64,000 nucleotides of DNA from Paguma larvata (Eukaryota > Chordata > Mammalia > Carnivora > Viverridae), in the NCBI GenBank assembly GCA_030068075.1, contig JAINVK010000570.1, positions 1-64,000 of the forward strand, written 5' to 3'. Positions 43,670 through 54,502 of the stretch are shown here, in pieces (the stretch's first letter is position 1; every line of letters starts with the position of its first letter). A model generated the notes under the pieces. That model did no database searches and was not told where the DNA came from. It saw nothing but the letters and a program-made list of their open reading frames with translations. A program made the position numbers and the translations under genes.

Positions 43670-44512
43670 ACGTATGTTTAATTTTTAAGAAATTGCCAAG
43701 TTTTTTCCAGTGTGCTTATACCATTGTACATCACCACAAGCAATGTATGAGCAATCTAGTTTCTCTACACTCTCCCCAACATTAGCTACTATCACTACTT
43801 TTTATTTGTTTATTATGACTTTTCTAATAGATGTGTAGTAATATCTCACTATGGCCTTAATTTTCATTTCACTAATGGCTGATGAAGTTGAACATCTCAT
43901 TTGCATCATTCATTGTATATTTTCTTTGGTAAAAAGTCTCTTCATGTCTTTTACTCATGTTCTAACTGGATGTTTTTAATGTTGAGGGTTCTTTTTATAT
44001 CCTAGATATAAGTCCTTTACCAGTTTATATTTTTACATTTTACTTTTTTTTCATTTTGCTTTTGCATTTGTAATCTGTTTTAAGTTAATAATTACATTTA
44101 TCCATGTTGATACCTGTAGTTTAGTCCATTTATTTTGATGACTTTTTAGAATTTTATTGTATGACTAAATCACAGGGTATCTATCTTTTCCTGTAAATGG
44201 GACAGTCAAGTTATTCCCAAAAGCAGAGATCATCCTTGTTCATTTTATTTGATAGGATATCATTTTATGTACACTATTTACTTCTCAACTCACCTCAAGA
44301 ACGTATTTCGCTAATTTCATTCATTGCTTTTCATTTGTCTTCTTACTTGATCACTCAAAAACTTTTAATTTTTTCGACGGCTTTCTAGTGAAACATTTTC
44401 TCCCTTCAATTTCTATTACAACACACATTTCTGGTCTTCCTCCTACTTCTTTGGTCACTACTTTCCAGCTTTCCTTTGGAATTTCTTTACCCAACTTTTC
44501 AACATTGGAGTC

Positions 44513-44691
44513 TTGGAGCACCTGAGCAGCTCAGTCAGTGAAGTGTCCAACTTCGGCTCAGGTCATGATCTCAAGGTTTGTGAGTTTGAGCCCCGTTTAG
44601 GGCTCTCTGCTGTCAGTGCAGAGCCCTCTTCAGATCCTCTGTCTGTCTCTCTCTCTCTGTTCCTCCCCCTCTCTCAAAAATAAATAAACAC

Positions 44692-44741
<50 letters not shown>
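44513..44741 (+). mobile_element. CAN SINE with (CA)n tail
   Basis: Plus copy whose tail AATAAATAAACACAA changes into about 24 CA units (44692-44741). Imperfect TSD CATTGGAGTCTT / CACTGGGGTCTCC. Confidence 0.92.
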
Positions 44742-44742
<1 letters not shown>

Positions 44743-44817
44743 GGGTCTCCGGAGCTCAGTCATTAACCTTCTCTTCTTGCCACTCTATACATTCTTCCCT
44801 TCCACTGTATGTTCCAT

Positions 44818-45073
44818 CCATTTCCATGGTTTCATTTTTTTTTTTAATTTTTTTTTTTAGTGTTTATTTTATTTTGAGAGAGACAGATTAAGGAGGAATG
44901 GGGAAGGGGCAGAGAGAGAGGAAGACACAGAATCCGAAGCAGGCTCCATGCTCCGAGCTGTCAGCACAGAAGAGCCCGATGCGGGGCTTGAACCCACAAA
45001 CTGCGAGATCATGACCTGAGCTGAGGTTGGTCACCTAACCGAGCCACCCAGGCGCCCCATTTCCATGGTTTCA
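44818..45073 (-). mobile_element. CAN SINE with perfect 17-bp TSD
   Basis: Element 44835-45056. TSD CCATTTCCATGGTTTCA is identical at 44818-44834 and 45057-45073. Confidence 0.95.
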
Positions 45074-45347
45074 AATACCAAGTTAATTTCTTTACAGAAG
45101 ACTTCTGAGCTCCAGATCCCTATCTCTGACTCCCAATTCAACATCTCCACTAAGATGTCACACATTTGGTTATCTCAAAACTTAACATTGCCAAAACCTC
45201 AGTATATCCACAGCCAATTTCTTATATATTAAATCTAATTTTATATAACTTTCCAAGTTCCCCTACACTTATAAGCCTTTGTGTGTGTCACTTTTCTCTG
45301 CCCAGAATGCCCTCTCCTTTTTCTCCACATAGCTATTTTTCTACTCA

Positions 45348-45584
45348 TTCATCAAGCCACATTTTATTTTTCTTTTAATGTCTACTTGTTTTTGAGAGAG
45401 AGAGCATAAACAGGGGAAGGGCAGAGAGCAAGAGGGAGACAGAGGGTTCCAAGTGGGCTTCGTGCTGACAGCAGAGAGCCTCATGTGGGGCTTGAACTTG
45501 AGAACCGGGAGATCATGACCTGAGCTGAAGTTGGATGCTCAACCGACTGAGCTACCCAGGTGCCCCTCGTCAAGCCTCAATTTA
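45348..45584 (-). mobile_element. CAN SINE splitting an L2
   Basis: Element about 45366-45566 with TSD TCATCAAGCCACATTTTA / TCGTCAAGCCTCAATTTA (several mismatches). Confidence 0.92.
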
Positions 45585-46065
45585 AATATCATTTCCTCAG
45601 CAATATCTTCACTAATCATCTCCAATCCAGAGTCATATTCCCTTTTACTCTTCCTTTACAGACTATCACAGTTATAACTTAAGTATTTTGTTTATATAAT
45701 TATTAATATCCATCTTCCCCACTATGTATTTTCTAGATTTATTTTTATTTACTTTTTTTTAAGTTTATTTATTTATTTTTGAGAAAGAGAGAGAGAGAGA
45801 GCACAAGCAAGGGAGGAGCAGAGAGAAGGAAAGACAGAATCCCAAGCAAGCTCCATCCACACCATCAGTGCAGAACCCAATGTGGGGCTCAAACCCATGC
45901 ACTGTGAGATTATGACCTGAGCCAAGATCAAGAATCGGATACTTAACCAACTGTGCCATGCAGGCACCCCACTCTATATCTTGCTTACTATTATATTTCA
46001 AACCCTCAGCACGGTGCTTGGCACATGACAAATGTCTAATAAATATTTGTAGAAAGAATGCATAA
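45585..46065 (+). repeat. L2 LINE 3' end, split by a SINE
   Basis: ATTTAAATATCATTTCCTCAGCAATATCTTC ... TCCATCTTCCCCACTATG, then after the SINE: AAACCCTCAGCACGGTGCTTGGCACATGACAAATGTCTAATAAATATTTG, the classic L2 end. Continues the L2 sequence before 45365. Confidence 0.7.
45756..45970 (-). mobile_element. CAN SINE
   Basis: Minus copy with TTTATTTATTTATTTTTGAG tail side and head TGTGCCATGCAGGCACCCC. Possible TSD CACTATGTATTTTC / CACTCTATATCTTG. Confidence 0.9.
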
Positions 46066-46072
46066 GTTTTAG

Positions 46073-46277
46073 GGCCGCCTGGGTGGCTCAGTGAGTTAAG
46101 CATCCAACTTTTGATTTTGGCTCAAGTCATGATCTTACAGTGGTGAGACTGAGCCCTGTGTTGGGCTCTGCACTGAGGATGCAGCATGCTTGGGATTTTC
46201 CCTCTCTCTCTCCCTCTTTCAAAAGAAAGAAAAAAAAGAAAGGAAGGAAGGAAGGAAGGAAGGAAGGAAGGAAGGAA

Positions 46278-46339
<62 letters not shown>

Positions 46340-46340
46340 A
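46073..46340 (+). mobile_element. CAN SINE ending in (GGAA)n(GAAA)n microsatellite
   Basis: SINE 46073-46222, tail expanded into about 11 GGAA units (46238-46281) followed by about 14 GAAA units to 46340. Confidence 0.92.
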
Positions 46341-46599
46341 CTTTTAAATGAATATTTGAGTAGCTGAATGAGTAAGTATCTGAATGAAACATTTCAGGAA
46401 TCTTAAAAATATTTACATTATTGATTCACAAAACACTCTCCTGGGACTCATTCTATGTGAACATACTAAATAAAGGCAAAGCTTTATGTATAAAACCATC
46501 TTTATCGAAGTCTTCTTATAACAACAAAATGTACTGATGATCCAAATATCCTACAAAAGGAAACCAAAGCATATTAAAATTTATTTCCAAATTTATTTC

Positions 46600-46765
46600 C
46601 AAATCCAGCTGGTTACCAGAATCCCCTGAGAAACTTTTATAAAAATAGAGATTTCTGGGTCTCACTCTGGACCTACAAAATTAAGCTGTCTGTGAATGGA
46701 CACAGGAAAAAATTCCTTAGATTCTTCTGATGATTAGCTGGGTTTTGGAACCACTGGGCTTAGAG
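46600..46765 (+). repeat. MER5-like DNA transposon (hAT) remnant
   Basis: CCAGAATCCCCTGAGAAACTTTTATAAAAATAGAGATTTCTGGGTCTCACTCTGGACC ... TTTTGGAACCACTG matches the MER5A/B order (ATCACCTGGGAACTT...CCCAGACC...GAGAACCACTG). Confidence 0.6.
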
Positions 46766-46769
46766 GGAA

Positions 46770-46965
46770 GAATACAGGTTCTGAAGTAAGACTATTTTTG
46801 CTGCTTATCACTTCTATAATCTTAGGGAAGTTAATTGTCAGACTTCCATGAGGCGCAGTCTCCTCATCGATAAACTACTAATCCCTGGGTGTGCTGAGGA
46901 ATGAATACAATGATGTATATAAGGTATTTGACATACATGTTAAGTAATTTGCATTTAGTGCTAAG
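46770..46965 (+). repeat. MIR
   Basis: TTCTGAAGTAAGACTATTTTTG, ATCTTAGGGAAGTTAATTG, AGTCTCCTCATCGATAAACTACTAATCC and GAGGAATGAATACAATGATGTATATAAGG follow the MIR order. Confidence 0.6.
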
Positions 46966-47599
46966 GTACATTGGCACTATAGAATATGCTTAGCTGCCAA
47001 AATAATCTTCCTAAAAAAATTCTTATCCTCTTATGTCTTAGTCAAAGCCCTAGAAGAAAGGACGTTGTACACTCAAACTGAGTGATCTGAGATTTAATAA
47101 AGGGATTACTTACCAAAGTTTTAGAGAAACCAGTAAGGATTATTGCAGGATTTTGGGTCTATCAACAGCTGCTACCATTCCTAAGCCTGAAGGAGAGACC
47201 CCAGAAAAGGTAGCTATATGGAGATGGAGAGGCTCTGACAGGAGCTGGGACCTTCAGTACAGGGACAAATCCAAACCATAGCAATTCCTCAAAGAAAGAG
47301 ATGGAACTAAATATTTTGGCCTGGTGTTCCCTATTGGTCAAATTCATATAGAACCCAGTAGAACTTATCGATGAAGTCCTTATGGCTCCATCTCCATGGA
47401 GAAGGCAACAGAGTGGATTTGGACTAAAGCAAGATGAGAATAATATACATAAGTACTTCAACTTTGTAAAATACCAATAGGACACAGGTTGTAAGTAAAT
47501 ACATCAACATTTTAATATTGGTTGTTTTGGGGACATGGGATTATGGATTACCTTTCCTTATTCTTTTTTAATTTTTTGAATTTTCTAAAAGTTTCAACC
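46966..47599. other. Low-copy DNA
   Basis: Contains a minus-strand 107-codon frame (47162-47485) with no recognisable features; treated as chance. Confidence 0.35.
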
Positions 47600-47945
47600 A
47601 TAAATAATGATAGCATACATTTATTGAGCACTTACTATTTTGGTTTCTTTTAAATTCATTTTTAAGTAATCTCTACACTCAGTGTGGGGCTCAAACTTAC
47701 AACCCTGACACCAAGAGTCACATGCTCTACTGACTGAGCCAGCCAGGAGCCCATGAGCACTTCTATCATATAGGCTTATGTGTATTAATACATATCATCT
47801 TTGCAGCAACCCTATAAGTTAGGTGCTAATACTACTCTCATTTACAGACAAAGAATTGCAGCTAGAGAGGTTAAGTGGCTTATCAGAAGTCACATAGCCA
47901 CAGAAAGTAAGCTATGGAACCATGATATAAATATTGTCATTCTCC
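47600..47945 (-). repeat. MIR split by a short CAN SINE
   Basis: GATAGCATACATTTATTGAGCACTTAC before and GTTAGGTGCTAATACTACTCTCATTTACAGACAAAG...GTTAAGTGGCTTATCAGAAGTCACATAGCC after the SINE are antisense MIR. Confidence 0.7.
47625..47766 (-). mobile_element. Short-type CAN SINE with TSD
   Basis: Element about 47645-47752. TSD TGAGCACTTACTAT / TGAGCACTTCTAT, made of MIR sequence. Confidence 0.9.
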
Positions 47946-48555
47946 TCTAGAGTCCATGCCTTCAAAAACTTACTATGTTATATTCACACTAGGCAACAAG
48001 AAAGACTTTTACAAAGGAAAAAATGAACAAACTTTAATTTGTTTTAAAGAAAAACATTTTATAGGCTTTTTTCCTGGTATTCAAATAAAACTAAAAATAT
48101 AATATATATAATAGACATCCTATTTATACTATATGATGTTAATAAACACTTGGTTGTATATATAATATAGTATAATAATATAATAAATATAGCAAGGTAT
48201 AATAAAATAACAAGATTTATATATTCGATTCATCAATCTCACTTCTATTTAAGTAATAAAATCTCTGATTTTCATCTGGACATGAGGCCACCCAGAATAA
48301 TGACTACATTTTCCAAATCCCCATATATCTAGATATAGTCATGTCTAAATTCTAGATGATGAAATATTAGTAGAAGTTATGTGTACATCATCTAGAAACT
48401 ATCTTTGAAGGGAGAGAATAAGCACTTCCCTTTGTCCTTTCTGTTGGGTGGGATGAGGACAGGATGGTTGAAGATTAAGCAGCCATTTTGGATCATGAGG
48501 TTAAAACCGCATCTTAAGTTTGCCTAAGTAGCAAGATAAGAAGAATTTGTACTCA
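47946..48555. other. AT-rich DNA with (TA)-rich tract
   Basis: Very AT-rich 48095-48220 (ATAATATATATAATAG and similar). No gene or confident repeat. Confidence 0.35.
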
Positions 48556-49330
48556 AGAAAGAGCAGGTGTTGGCAAGGATGTGGAGAAAAGGAAACTTTA
48601 TGCACTCATGGTGGGAATCCAAACTGGTGTAGCCACTGTGGAAAAGAGTATGGAGGTTCCTCAAAAAGTTAAAAATAGAACTACCCTATGATCAGGGGTA
48701 ATGACACTAGTTGATATCTACCAAAAAAATACAAAAACACTAATTCGAAGATATATGTGCACCCTTATGTTTATAGCAGCATTATTTATAATAGCCAAAT
48801 TATGGAAACAGCCCTAGTGTCCATCAATAGATGAATGTACAAAGAAGATGTTATATATATACATACATATATATATACTTATGTATGGAAATGTTATATA
48901 TATATAAATATTAATATTATGCGGCCATAAAAAAGAATGAAATCTTGCCATTTGCAGTGACATGGATGGAGAGCTAAAGAATATAATGCTAAGCAAAGTA
49001 AGTCAGTCAGAGAAAGACAAATACTATACGATTTCACTCATATATGGAATTTAAGAAACAAAACAAATGAACAAAGGAAACAAAAGAAAGCAAGACAAAA
49101 AAAGAAACAGATTTTCAATTATAGAGAACAAACTGATGGTTAGCAGAGGGGAGGTGAGGGGGTTAAAATAGGTGATGGCGATTACAGAGTCCACTTGTTA
49201 TGATGGGCGCAGGGTGATGTATGGAACTGTTGAATTATATTGGACACCTGAAACTAATATAACATACGTTAACCAACTGGAATTAAATGTATGCTAACTA
49301 ACAAATTAAAGTAAAAAATTTTTTAAAAGT
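48556..49330 (+). mobile_element. 5'-truncated L1 3' end
   Basis: Sense ORF2 end and 3' UTR: GCAGGTGTTGGCAAGGATGTGG, TAGCAGCATTATTTATAATAGCC, GGCCATAAAAAAGAATG, ATTTCACTCATATATGG, then GGTGATGGCGATTACAGAG, GGACACCTGAAACTAATATAAC and A-tail. A (TA)n expansion is at 48850-48906. Frames are broken. Confidence 0.85.
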
Positions 49331-49489
49331 ACTCTTTGAACAGATGGCACAATTCTAGTTTTTGAAATATATTTACTTGTATAATTATTAAAATGTTAAA
49401 TATTTCCTGGAGTCTAAAGATTATAAGAGTATGCACATCAAAATCCTCTGTGAAGTTTAATTACTTTATAATGAAATATTGCAGCATAA

Positions 49490-49890
49490 AAATTTATAAA
49501 TAATAATATAAAGATTACCCATGTACCCCCTACTCAGCTTAAGAAATAAAATATTATCGTGTTGAAACCCTTGGAATGTTCTTCCCTATTCTTAGTTCCT
49601 CCCACCCTGTAAAAGGCAGCTTCTATCCTGAATTGAATGATTATCATTACCATGTAAATCTTTATATTTTTACTACCTGCATATATGATGCTAAAGAATA
49701 ATTATTATTGTTTTTTCCTACTTTTTAAGTTGTATATGATTTATATAAATGACATAAATTTCTTGGATTTTCCTGCAACTGGGTTTTTAAAATTTTTTTT
49801 GCTTATTAAAATGTTTCTGAGATATACTCATGTTGGCTCATGTAGCTATACTTCATTCCGCTTACCTTTACTTTAAAAAATCCTAGCATC
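49490..49890 (-). mobile_element. Old L1 3' UTR fragment, antisense
   Basis: AAGATTACCCATGTACCCCCTACTCAGCTTAAGAAATAAAATATTATC and TATATAAATGACATAAATTTC...GATATACTCATGTTGG...TGTAGCTATACTTCATTC match the antisense L1M-type 3' region. Confidence 0.5.
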
Positions 49891-49894
49891 CCAT

Positions 49895-50120
49895 AACTGT
49901 TTTATAGTGATAGAAATCAGAAGAGTGGTTGCCTCTGGTAGGCTAGGGCAGACTGGACTGGACATAAGAGAATTTGAGGATGAATGAAATATTCTATACC
50001 TTGTTTTGGGTAGTGATTACTGAGTGTACGTAATTGTCAAAATTTATTTGAACTGAACATTTAAGATCTGTGAATTTCATTGTATGCAAATTTTATCTCC
50101 ATAAAATGATTAAAAGCAAA
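49895..50120 (+). mobile_element. Old L1 3' end, sense
   Basis: TAGAAATCAGAAGAGTGGTTGCCTC, GGTAGTGATTACTGAGTGTACG, TTGAACTGAACATTTAAGATCTGTG and TTTTATCTCCATAAAATG match the terminal 3' UTR of old L1 subfamilies. It is in opposite orientation to its left neighbour. Confidence 0.55.
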
Positions 50121-50139
50121 TAAGCAAAAATAATAAAAA

Positions 50140-50252
50140 GAAACTCTAGTCTCAGGCATTCTAATTCAGTAGGTCTGTGCTAGGGATCAATGTGTATTTT
50201 TTTAACAAAGTTCTAGATAATTCTGAGGGGCACCCTCAACTGAGCAGAACTA
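50140..50252 (+). repeat. MER5-like remnant
   Basis: CTCAGGCATTCTAATTCAGTAGGTCTG...AATGTGTATTTTTTTAACAAAGTTCTAGATAATTCTG matches the MER5 core. Confidence 0.5.
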
Positions 50253-50459
50253 TCCTAGAACAACACAAAATTGGGGCAGGAATTAGGAAGAAAAGTCATC
50301 TGTTAAAGTTCTAGAAAACATCTCATGGCATTGTATAACCTCCCTAGACTTCTTATAGTATAGTTGGCATATTTTACAAGAGCAAAAATAGCAGTCTTTG
50401 ACCCCAAATCAAGCATTAGTGGCAGCTAGGCCTGACTGCAATAAAGAATCGAAAACAAT

Positions 50460-50670
50460 TTTTAATGCTTATTTATTTTTGAGACAGAGAGCAAGACAGA
50501 GAGAGACAGAGTGTGAGCAGGGGAGGAGCAGAGAGAGGAGATACAGAATCCAAAGCAAGATCAAGGCTCCCAGCTATCAGCACATTGCCTGAGGGTTCTA
50601 AACCACAAACTGTGAGATCATGACCAGAGCCTAAGTTGGATGCTTACCCTACTGTGCCACCTAGGCACTC
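50460..50670 (-). mobile_element. CAN SINE (first of a three-SINE array)
   Basis: Minus copy TTTTTAATGCTTATTTATTTTTGAG ... GTGCCACCTAGGCACTCC. Its right edge adjoins the target word CCTTAACTGAATTTTTT. Confidence 0.9.
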
Positions 50671-50917
50671 CTTAACTGAATTTTTTAATAATTTTTTTAA
50701 ATGTGTATTTATTTTTGAGAAAGAGAGAAAAAAGTGTGAGTGGGGGAGGATCACAGAGAGAGGGAGACAGAGGATCTGAAGCAGGCTTCAGGCTCTGAGC
50801 TCTCAGCACAGAGCCCGACACAGGGCTGGAACTCATGACTGTGAGATCATGACCTGAGCCGAAGTTGGATGCTTAACCAACTGAGCCACCTAGGTGCCTC
50901 CCTTAACTGAATTTTTT
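50671..50917 (-). mobile_element. CAN SINE (second of array) with TSD
   Basis: Element 50690-50900. TSD CTTAACTGAATTTTTT at 50671-50686 and 50902-50917, perfect. Confidence 0.93.
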
Positions 50918-51040
50918 TAAGTTTATTTATTTAAAGTAATCCCTACAGCCAATGTGGGGCTCGCACTCATAGCCCCAAGATCAAGAGTCACTTACTCTTC
51001 TGACCAAGCCAACCAGTTGCCCCACAACTTAATTGAATGT
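50918..51040 (-). mobile_element. Short-type CAN SINE (third of array)
   Basis: Element 50918-51023 (AAAGTAATCCCTACAGCCAATGTGGGGC ... CAACCAGTTGCCCC). The following ACTTAATTGAATG is a diverged third copy of the same target word. Confidence 0.88.
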
Positions 51041-51132
51041 ATTTCTTTCTCACACACTGGTAGAGGCACTACTCAGAATATATCTACACCTTACATATGT
51101 AAGTGCTAATCGTCTTTAAATTATCTTGTCTC

Positions 51133-51383
51133 TCTCCCACTTCCTTTTTTTTTTATTTTTATTTTTTAACATGTATTTATTTTTGAGAGACAGAGACAGA
51201 GTGCGAGCAGGGGGAGGGGCAGAGAGAGAGGGAGGCAGAGTCCGAAGCAGACTCCAGGCTCCAAGCTGTCAGCACAGAGCCCGATGTGGGGCTCAAACTC
51301 ACAAACTGTGAGATCATGACTTGAGCCCAAGTCAGCCACCCAACCGACTGAGCCACCCAGGTGTCCCTTCCACTTCCTTTTTT
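51133..51383 (-). mobile_element. CAN SINE with TSD
   Basis: Element 51151-51368. TSD CCACTTCCTTTTTT at 51137-51150 and 51370-51383, perfect. Confidence 0.95.
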
Positions 51384-52476
51384 ATCTTTTATCTTTGTTC
51401 TCCTATCTTATGTTCCTTTCAGAGTTAAGTCAAGGAAGGGGTCTCTCAGTTCACTCTTCATATATCACTTAATTGTTTTTAAATATAATTTTCAGTGGAC
51501 ATTTTGAGAAGCTCTTTTGTGCAGAGTACTATCTTAAAGATGATATGCCTACTCATAAATTCAGAAAGACTTACCTCTCCAATGATGCCAACTGAGGGAT
51601 TAAATTCAACTTCAGTTGGATGCACTCTCTGGAGAGGCCCCTAATGTGGCATTCCTTGTGTGCATTTTGCCAGTGTCCTGGTCAGAGTTTTCTGCCTCTT
51701 ATCTCTCATGTTCTCACTTCATTATTGAAAATCCTCTTCAAATCTCAGTTCTCCTGTAATAAGTGAATGTGAAGATTCTCACTGTGCTCAAAAACAGTTG
51801 CCCAAAGAACAATTGATTAAATTGGAATCTATTTATATTTCCATTGTAGAAAACATTTTTTCTCATTATAAAAGCAATATATGTGGGCATCAATTAGCAG
51901 TCTATTGTTGCAAGCAGCATAATACAAACCTAAGCAAAAAAAAAGTTATCAGAAATTTGTCAGAGCAGTTCACAAAATAAAAAAAAAATAATAATAAAAG
52001 TAAACCAAAAATCTGAAAAGATGGGTACAAGGGCAGGGCCAGGAATCCAGAAGTAATGACCAGTCTTTTCACGGGCTGCCTTTCCACAAATATTTGCTGA
52101 GCTCCAACCCCATGTCTGGTACCACCCTGGACCCAGTTCAATCAGACATGGGAGAAAAAGAAAAAGGGAGAGTCGAGAAAGGGTTTACCAAAGAAAAAAT
52201 CCTTGAAACAAGTCTGAGAGTTTCCAGGTGGCCAAGGGGGAAAACAGCATGGATAAACATACAAAGATGTCAAAAGTAGGGGGAGGGAAAATGGTGAAGA
52301 AAGCAGAGAAGAATACCAGAGGACTTTATGTCTAATCACAAATTTTAAGTGGAACTGGGGCTGTAGGGGGGCGGCTCAGGAGAAGGGAGAAGAATTCTAT
52401 CTAAATTGTACCCAGACAGTATTGACTGGTGAGAATGCCTCTATCTGAAGCTTCAACTACACTAAAATCACATAAC
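51384..52476. other. Mostly low-copy DNA
   Basis: No gene recognised. ACAAATATTTGCTGAGCTCC...GTCTGGTACCACCCTGG near 52086-52130 may be a decayed antisense L2 start; not certain. Confidence 0.35.
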
Positions 52477-52702
52477 AATGTGAAATTGGGCAGGGGGGCA
52501 CCTGGGTGGCTCAGTCGATTGAGAATCCAGCTTCAGCTCAGGTCACGATCTTGTGGTTCATGAGTTCAAGCCTCACATCAGGCTCACTGCTGTCAGTGAG
52601 ACTTCTTTGGATTCTCTGTCCCCTTCTCTCTCTGCCCTTACCTTGCTTGTGCTCTCTCAAAAATAAATAAACATTAATAAAAAAAAAAAAGAATGTGAAA
52701 TT
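52477..52702 (+). mobile_element. CAN SINE (first of two at one target site)
   Basis: Element about 52493-52691. Target word AATGTGAAATT at 52477-52487 and again at 52692-52702. Confidence 0.95.
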
Positions 52703-52910
52703 AGGGTGCCTGGGTGGCTCAGTTAGTTGAGCATCCAGCTCTTGATTTCAGATCAGGTCATGATCTTGCAGTCATGAAATTGAACCCCATGTTGGGCTCC
52801 TCCCTGAGTGTGGAGCCTGCTTGGCTCTGTCTGTCTGTCTGTCTCTCTCTCTCCCTCTGCCCCTCTCCCTCGCTTGTGCTCTCTCTCTCTCTTAAAAAAA
52901 ATGTGAAATT
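52692..52910 (+). mobile_element. CAN SINE (second at the same target site)
   Basis: Element 52703-52899, a different sub-type from its neighbour (CTCTTGATTTCAGATCAGG; CTGTCTGTCTGTCTG). Flanked by AATGTGAAATT at 52692-52702 and 52900-52910. Confidence 0.95.
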
Positions 52911-53264
52911 AAAATCAAGTGGGGTTGGCCTGAGACTAGTTGGGTGGTGAGATGATACCAAATTGGTCAGAAAAACCCAGAAGTCTGATATCAATTTGGT
53001 ACGTAAAAAGTCAAACGATCAAAATGCTTGAACAACAAGAACAAGAATGTTATGGCTAAATACCAGAGACAGGAGCTTAATGCTCATAGGCAAACTATGT
53101 GTGAGACAGCCAGCTCTACTTTAAGAGCTAGGGATGTTGTAGACCTGTTTATTCACGACATATTCAGACTTAATCATAGGTAATTAGGAAGAAGAACGGA
53201 AGAAAGGGAGACACCAATATGCTTAGTATTTACTAATGCCAGGCCTTGTTTTAGCACAAATTTA
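52911..53264. other. Low-copy DNA
   Basis: Nothing recognised. Confidence 0.35.
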
Positions 53265-53789
53265 TCACAAATTAAAAGGGGGGAAAAAGGAAATAGAATT
53301 ATGAGGATTTGGTGACCAAAATCCTAGCTGTAAAGGCATGTCTTGGAGAGAGGGGCTGGCTCTGTGCTCTGTGTGTGTGTGAAGAACTAAGTGTTGAGAT
53401 TCTGGGTGTGTGGTGATTTGGGTTAAGTACAGTGAAGAGCCAAAGAGACTTCTCATTTTGTGGCCAACCTTTATATATGCAGGGTCATTCAGGAAATGCA
53501 CAGTGGGTTTGTGGGGAGCAGCGATTGAGATTGTGGGAGGACGGGTAGTGGGGGCACCTCCTTGGGGACAGGCCCAGACAAACGCCATGCTAAGCCTCCA
53601 GTGTCTTCCTACTATGGTGGTACAGAGGTAGATACGGCAGTGGTAGCACACTCTCAGTTTCAAAGGTAGACATTTGAGCTTTGGCCTGCAAAGTTCCTTG
53701 GCAAATTCAATGGTCAGGGTCTTGCCATGGCTGACCCAGCAATCCATAAAGAGCAAATGGAACAGACTTTCTGGGTTATTTGAGGTCAT
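53265..53789 (-). other. Open 174-codon frame, unrecognised
   Basis: The longest frame outside the GC-rich island: ATG at 53789 to a stop at 53265, non-repetitive composition (MTSNNPESLFHLLFMDCW... with several Cys/His). The ATG context (ATAATGA) is weak. I recognise no domain, transmembrane segment or signal peptide and see no splice or promoter context. It may be chance or a decayed retrocopy. Region 53330-53380 includes a short (GT)n. Confidence 0.15.
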
Positions 53790-54190
53790 TATCTACAGGC
53801 CTGAGTAAACACCTGGGGTTATTGGATTTATTATGAGGAAAGAAACTCTTGGAAGAAAATAACCTGTCCTTTAAACCACAAAATGGAGACTCCACCTACT
53901 TAATCAAAATAGTGGGGGGAAAAAATGTGACCTGACGTGGAGTGGCACGTCAATTAAACATTATATTTTAGGTAGAGGAACAGCATGCACAAAGTTCAGG
54001 GTGCAAGAAAAAAAAAAACGACACTGATTCGAAATAGATTACACAAACAACATTCTGCTATTTCCACAAGCAAGCTGCTCTTCCTCTTGTATTATTTATC
54101 CTAGCTAATGAGTGAAATGTAAAATTAGAGGAGTGATGACAAGAAAGAAAAATTAAAAATCTTAAGAAAGGCTATCATTTGGGGTCTTGT
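53790..54190. other. Low-copy DNA
   Basis: Nothing recognised. Confidence 0.35.
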
Positions 54191-54502
54191 AAGCCATGTT
54201 ACTCTTTGTTCAGTGTCATCCATTGATTTTGGAAAATTCTGAGTCATTATCTCTTTGGATATTCCATTTCATTCTATTCTCTGCTTCTGAAACACTATTA
54301 GGAATATTTTATATCTTCTTGCTCTATTCTCCATGTCTCTTAATTTGTTATATTTTTCATTTCTTTATCTTTGCATACTATATTCTATGTATTTTCCCTA
54401 GATCAATTTTCCAATTCCTTAACTCTCTCTTTAGCTTGTGTAATCGGCTATTAGACCTGACTATAATTTCTAAAATTTCAACAATTACATTTTCCTTTTT
54501 AA
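54191..54502 (-). repeat. Possible antisense LINE sequence
   Basis: T-rich sequence (GGAAAATTCTGAGTCATTATCTCTTTGGATATTCC..., CAATTCCTTAACTCTCTCTTTAGC) resembles antisense old L1/HAL1-type DNA, and continues after the SINE at 54517. Assignment is weak. The 124-codon plus frame is this T-rich DNA. Confidence 0.3.

Larger units (their letters stand above)
42570..44035 (-). mobile_element. Old L1 (L1M-type) 3' UTR and ORF2, antisense, with two SINEs
   Basis: Antisense blocks: TTTTATTTTGAAATATAGAGTCACAGGAAG, CAGTTTCCCCCAACAG, TACATGGAATCATGCAG, TTTCATGGTATGGATATTCC, AATAAAGCTACTATGAACATTC, TGTTGAGGGTTCTTTTTATATCC. SINEs at 43042-43188 and 43385-43669 interrupt it. Confidence 0.75.
44400..45365 (+). 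repeat. Ancient L3/CR1 then L2-like LINE sequence, interrupted by SINEs
   Basis: Sense CR1/L3-like blocks: TGGTCTTCCTCCTACTTCTTTGG, GGAGCTCAGTC...CTTCTCTTC, TCCATGGTTTCAAATACC, GAGCTCCAGATCCCTATCTCTGACTCCC, CATCTCCACTAAGATGTCAC, CTCAAAACTTAACATTGCC. From about 45270 the sequence (CTCTGCCCAGAATGCCCTCTCC) looks like L2. Split by SINEs at 44513-44741 and 44835-45056. Confidence 0.55.

Noticed and set aside
50460..51368. CRISPR-like array because of regularly spaced similar blocks
   Set aside because: Blocks are SINEs about 200 bp long with TSDs in mammalian DNA; no short direct repeats with unique spacers.
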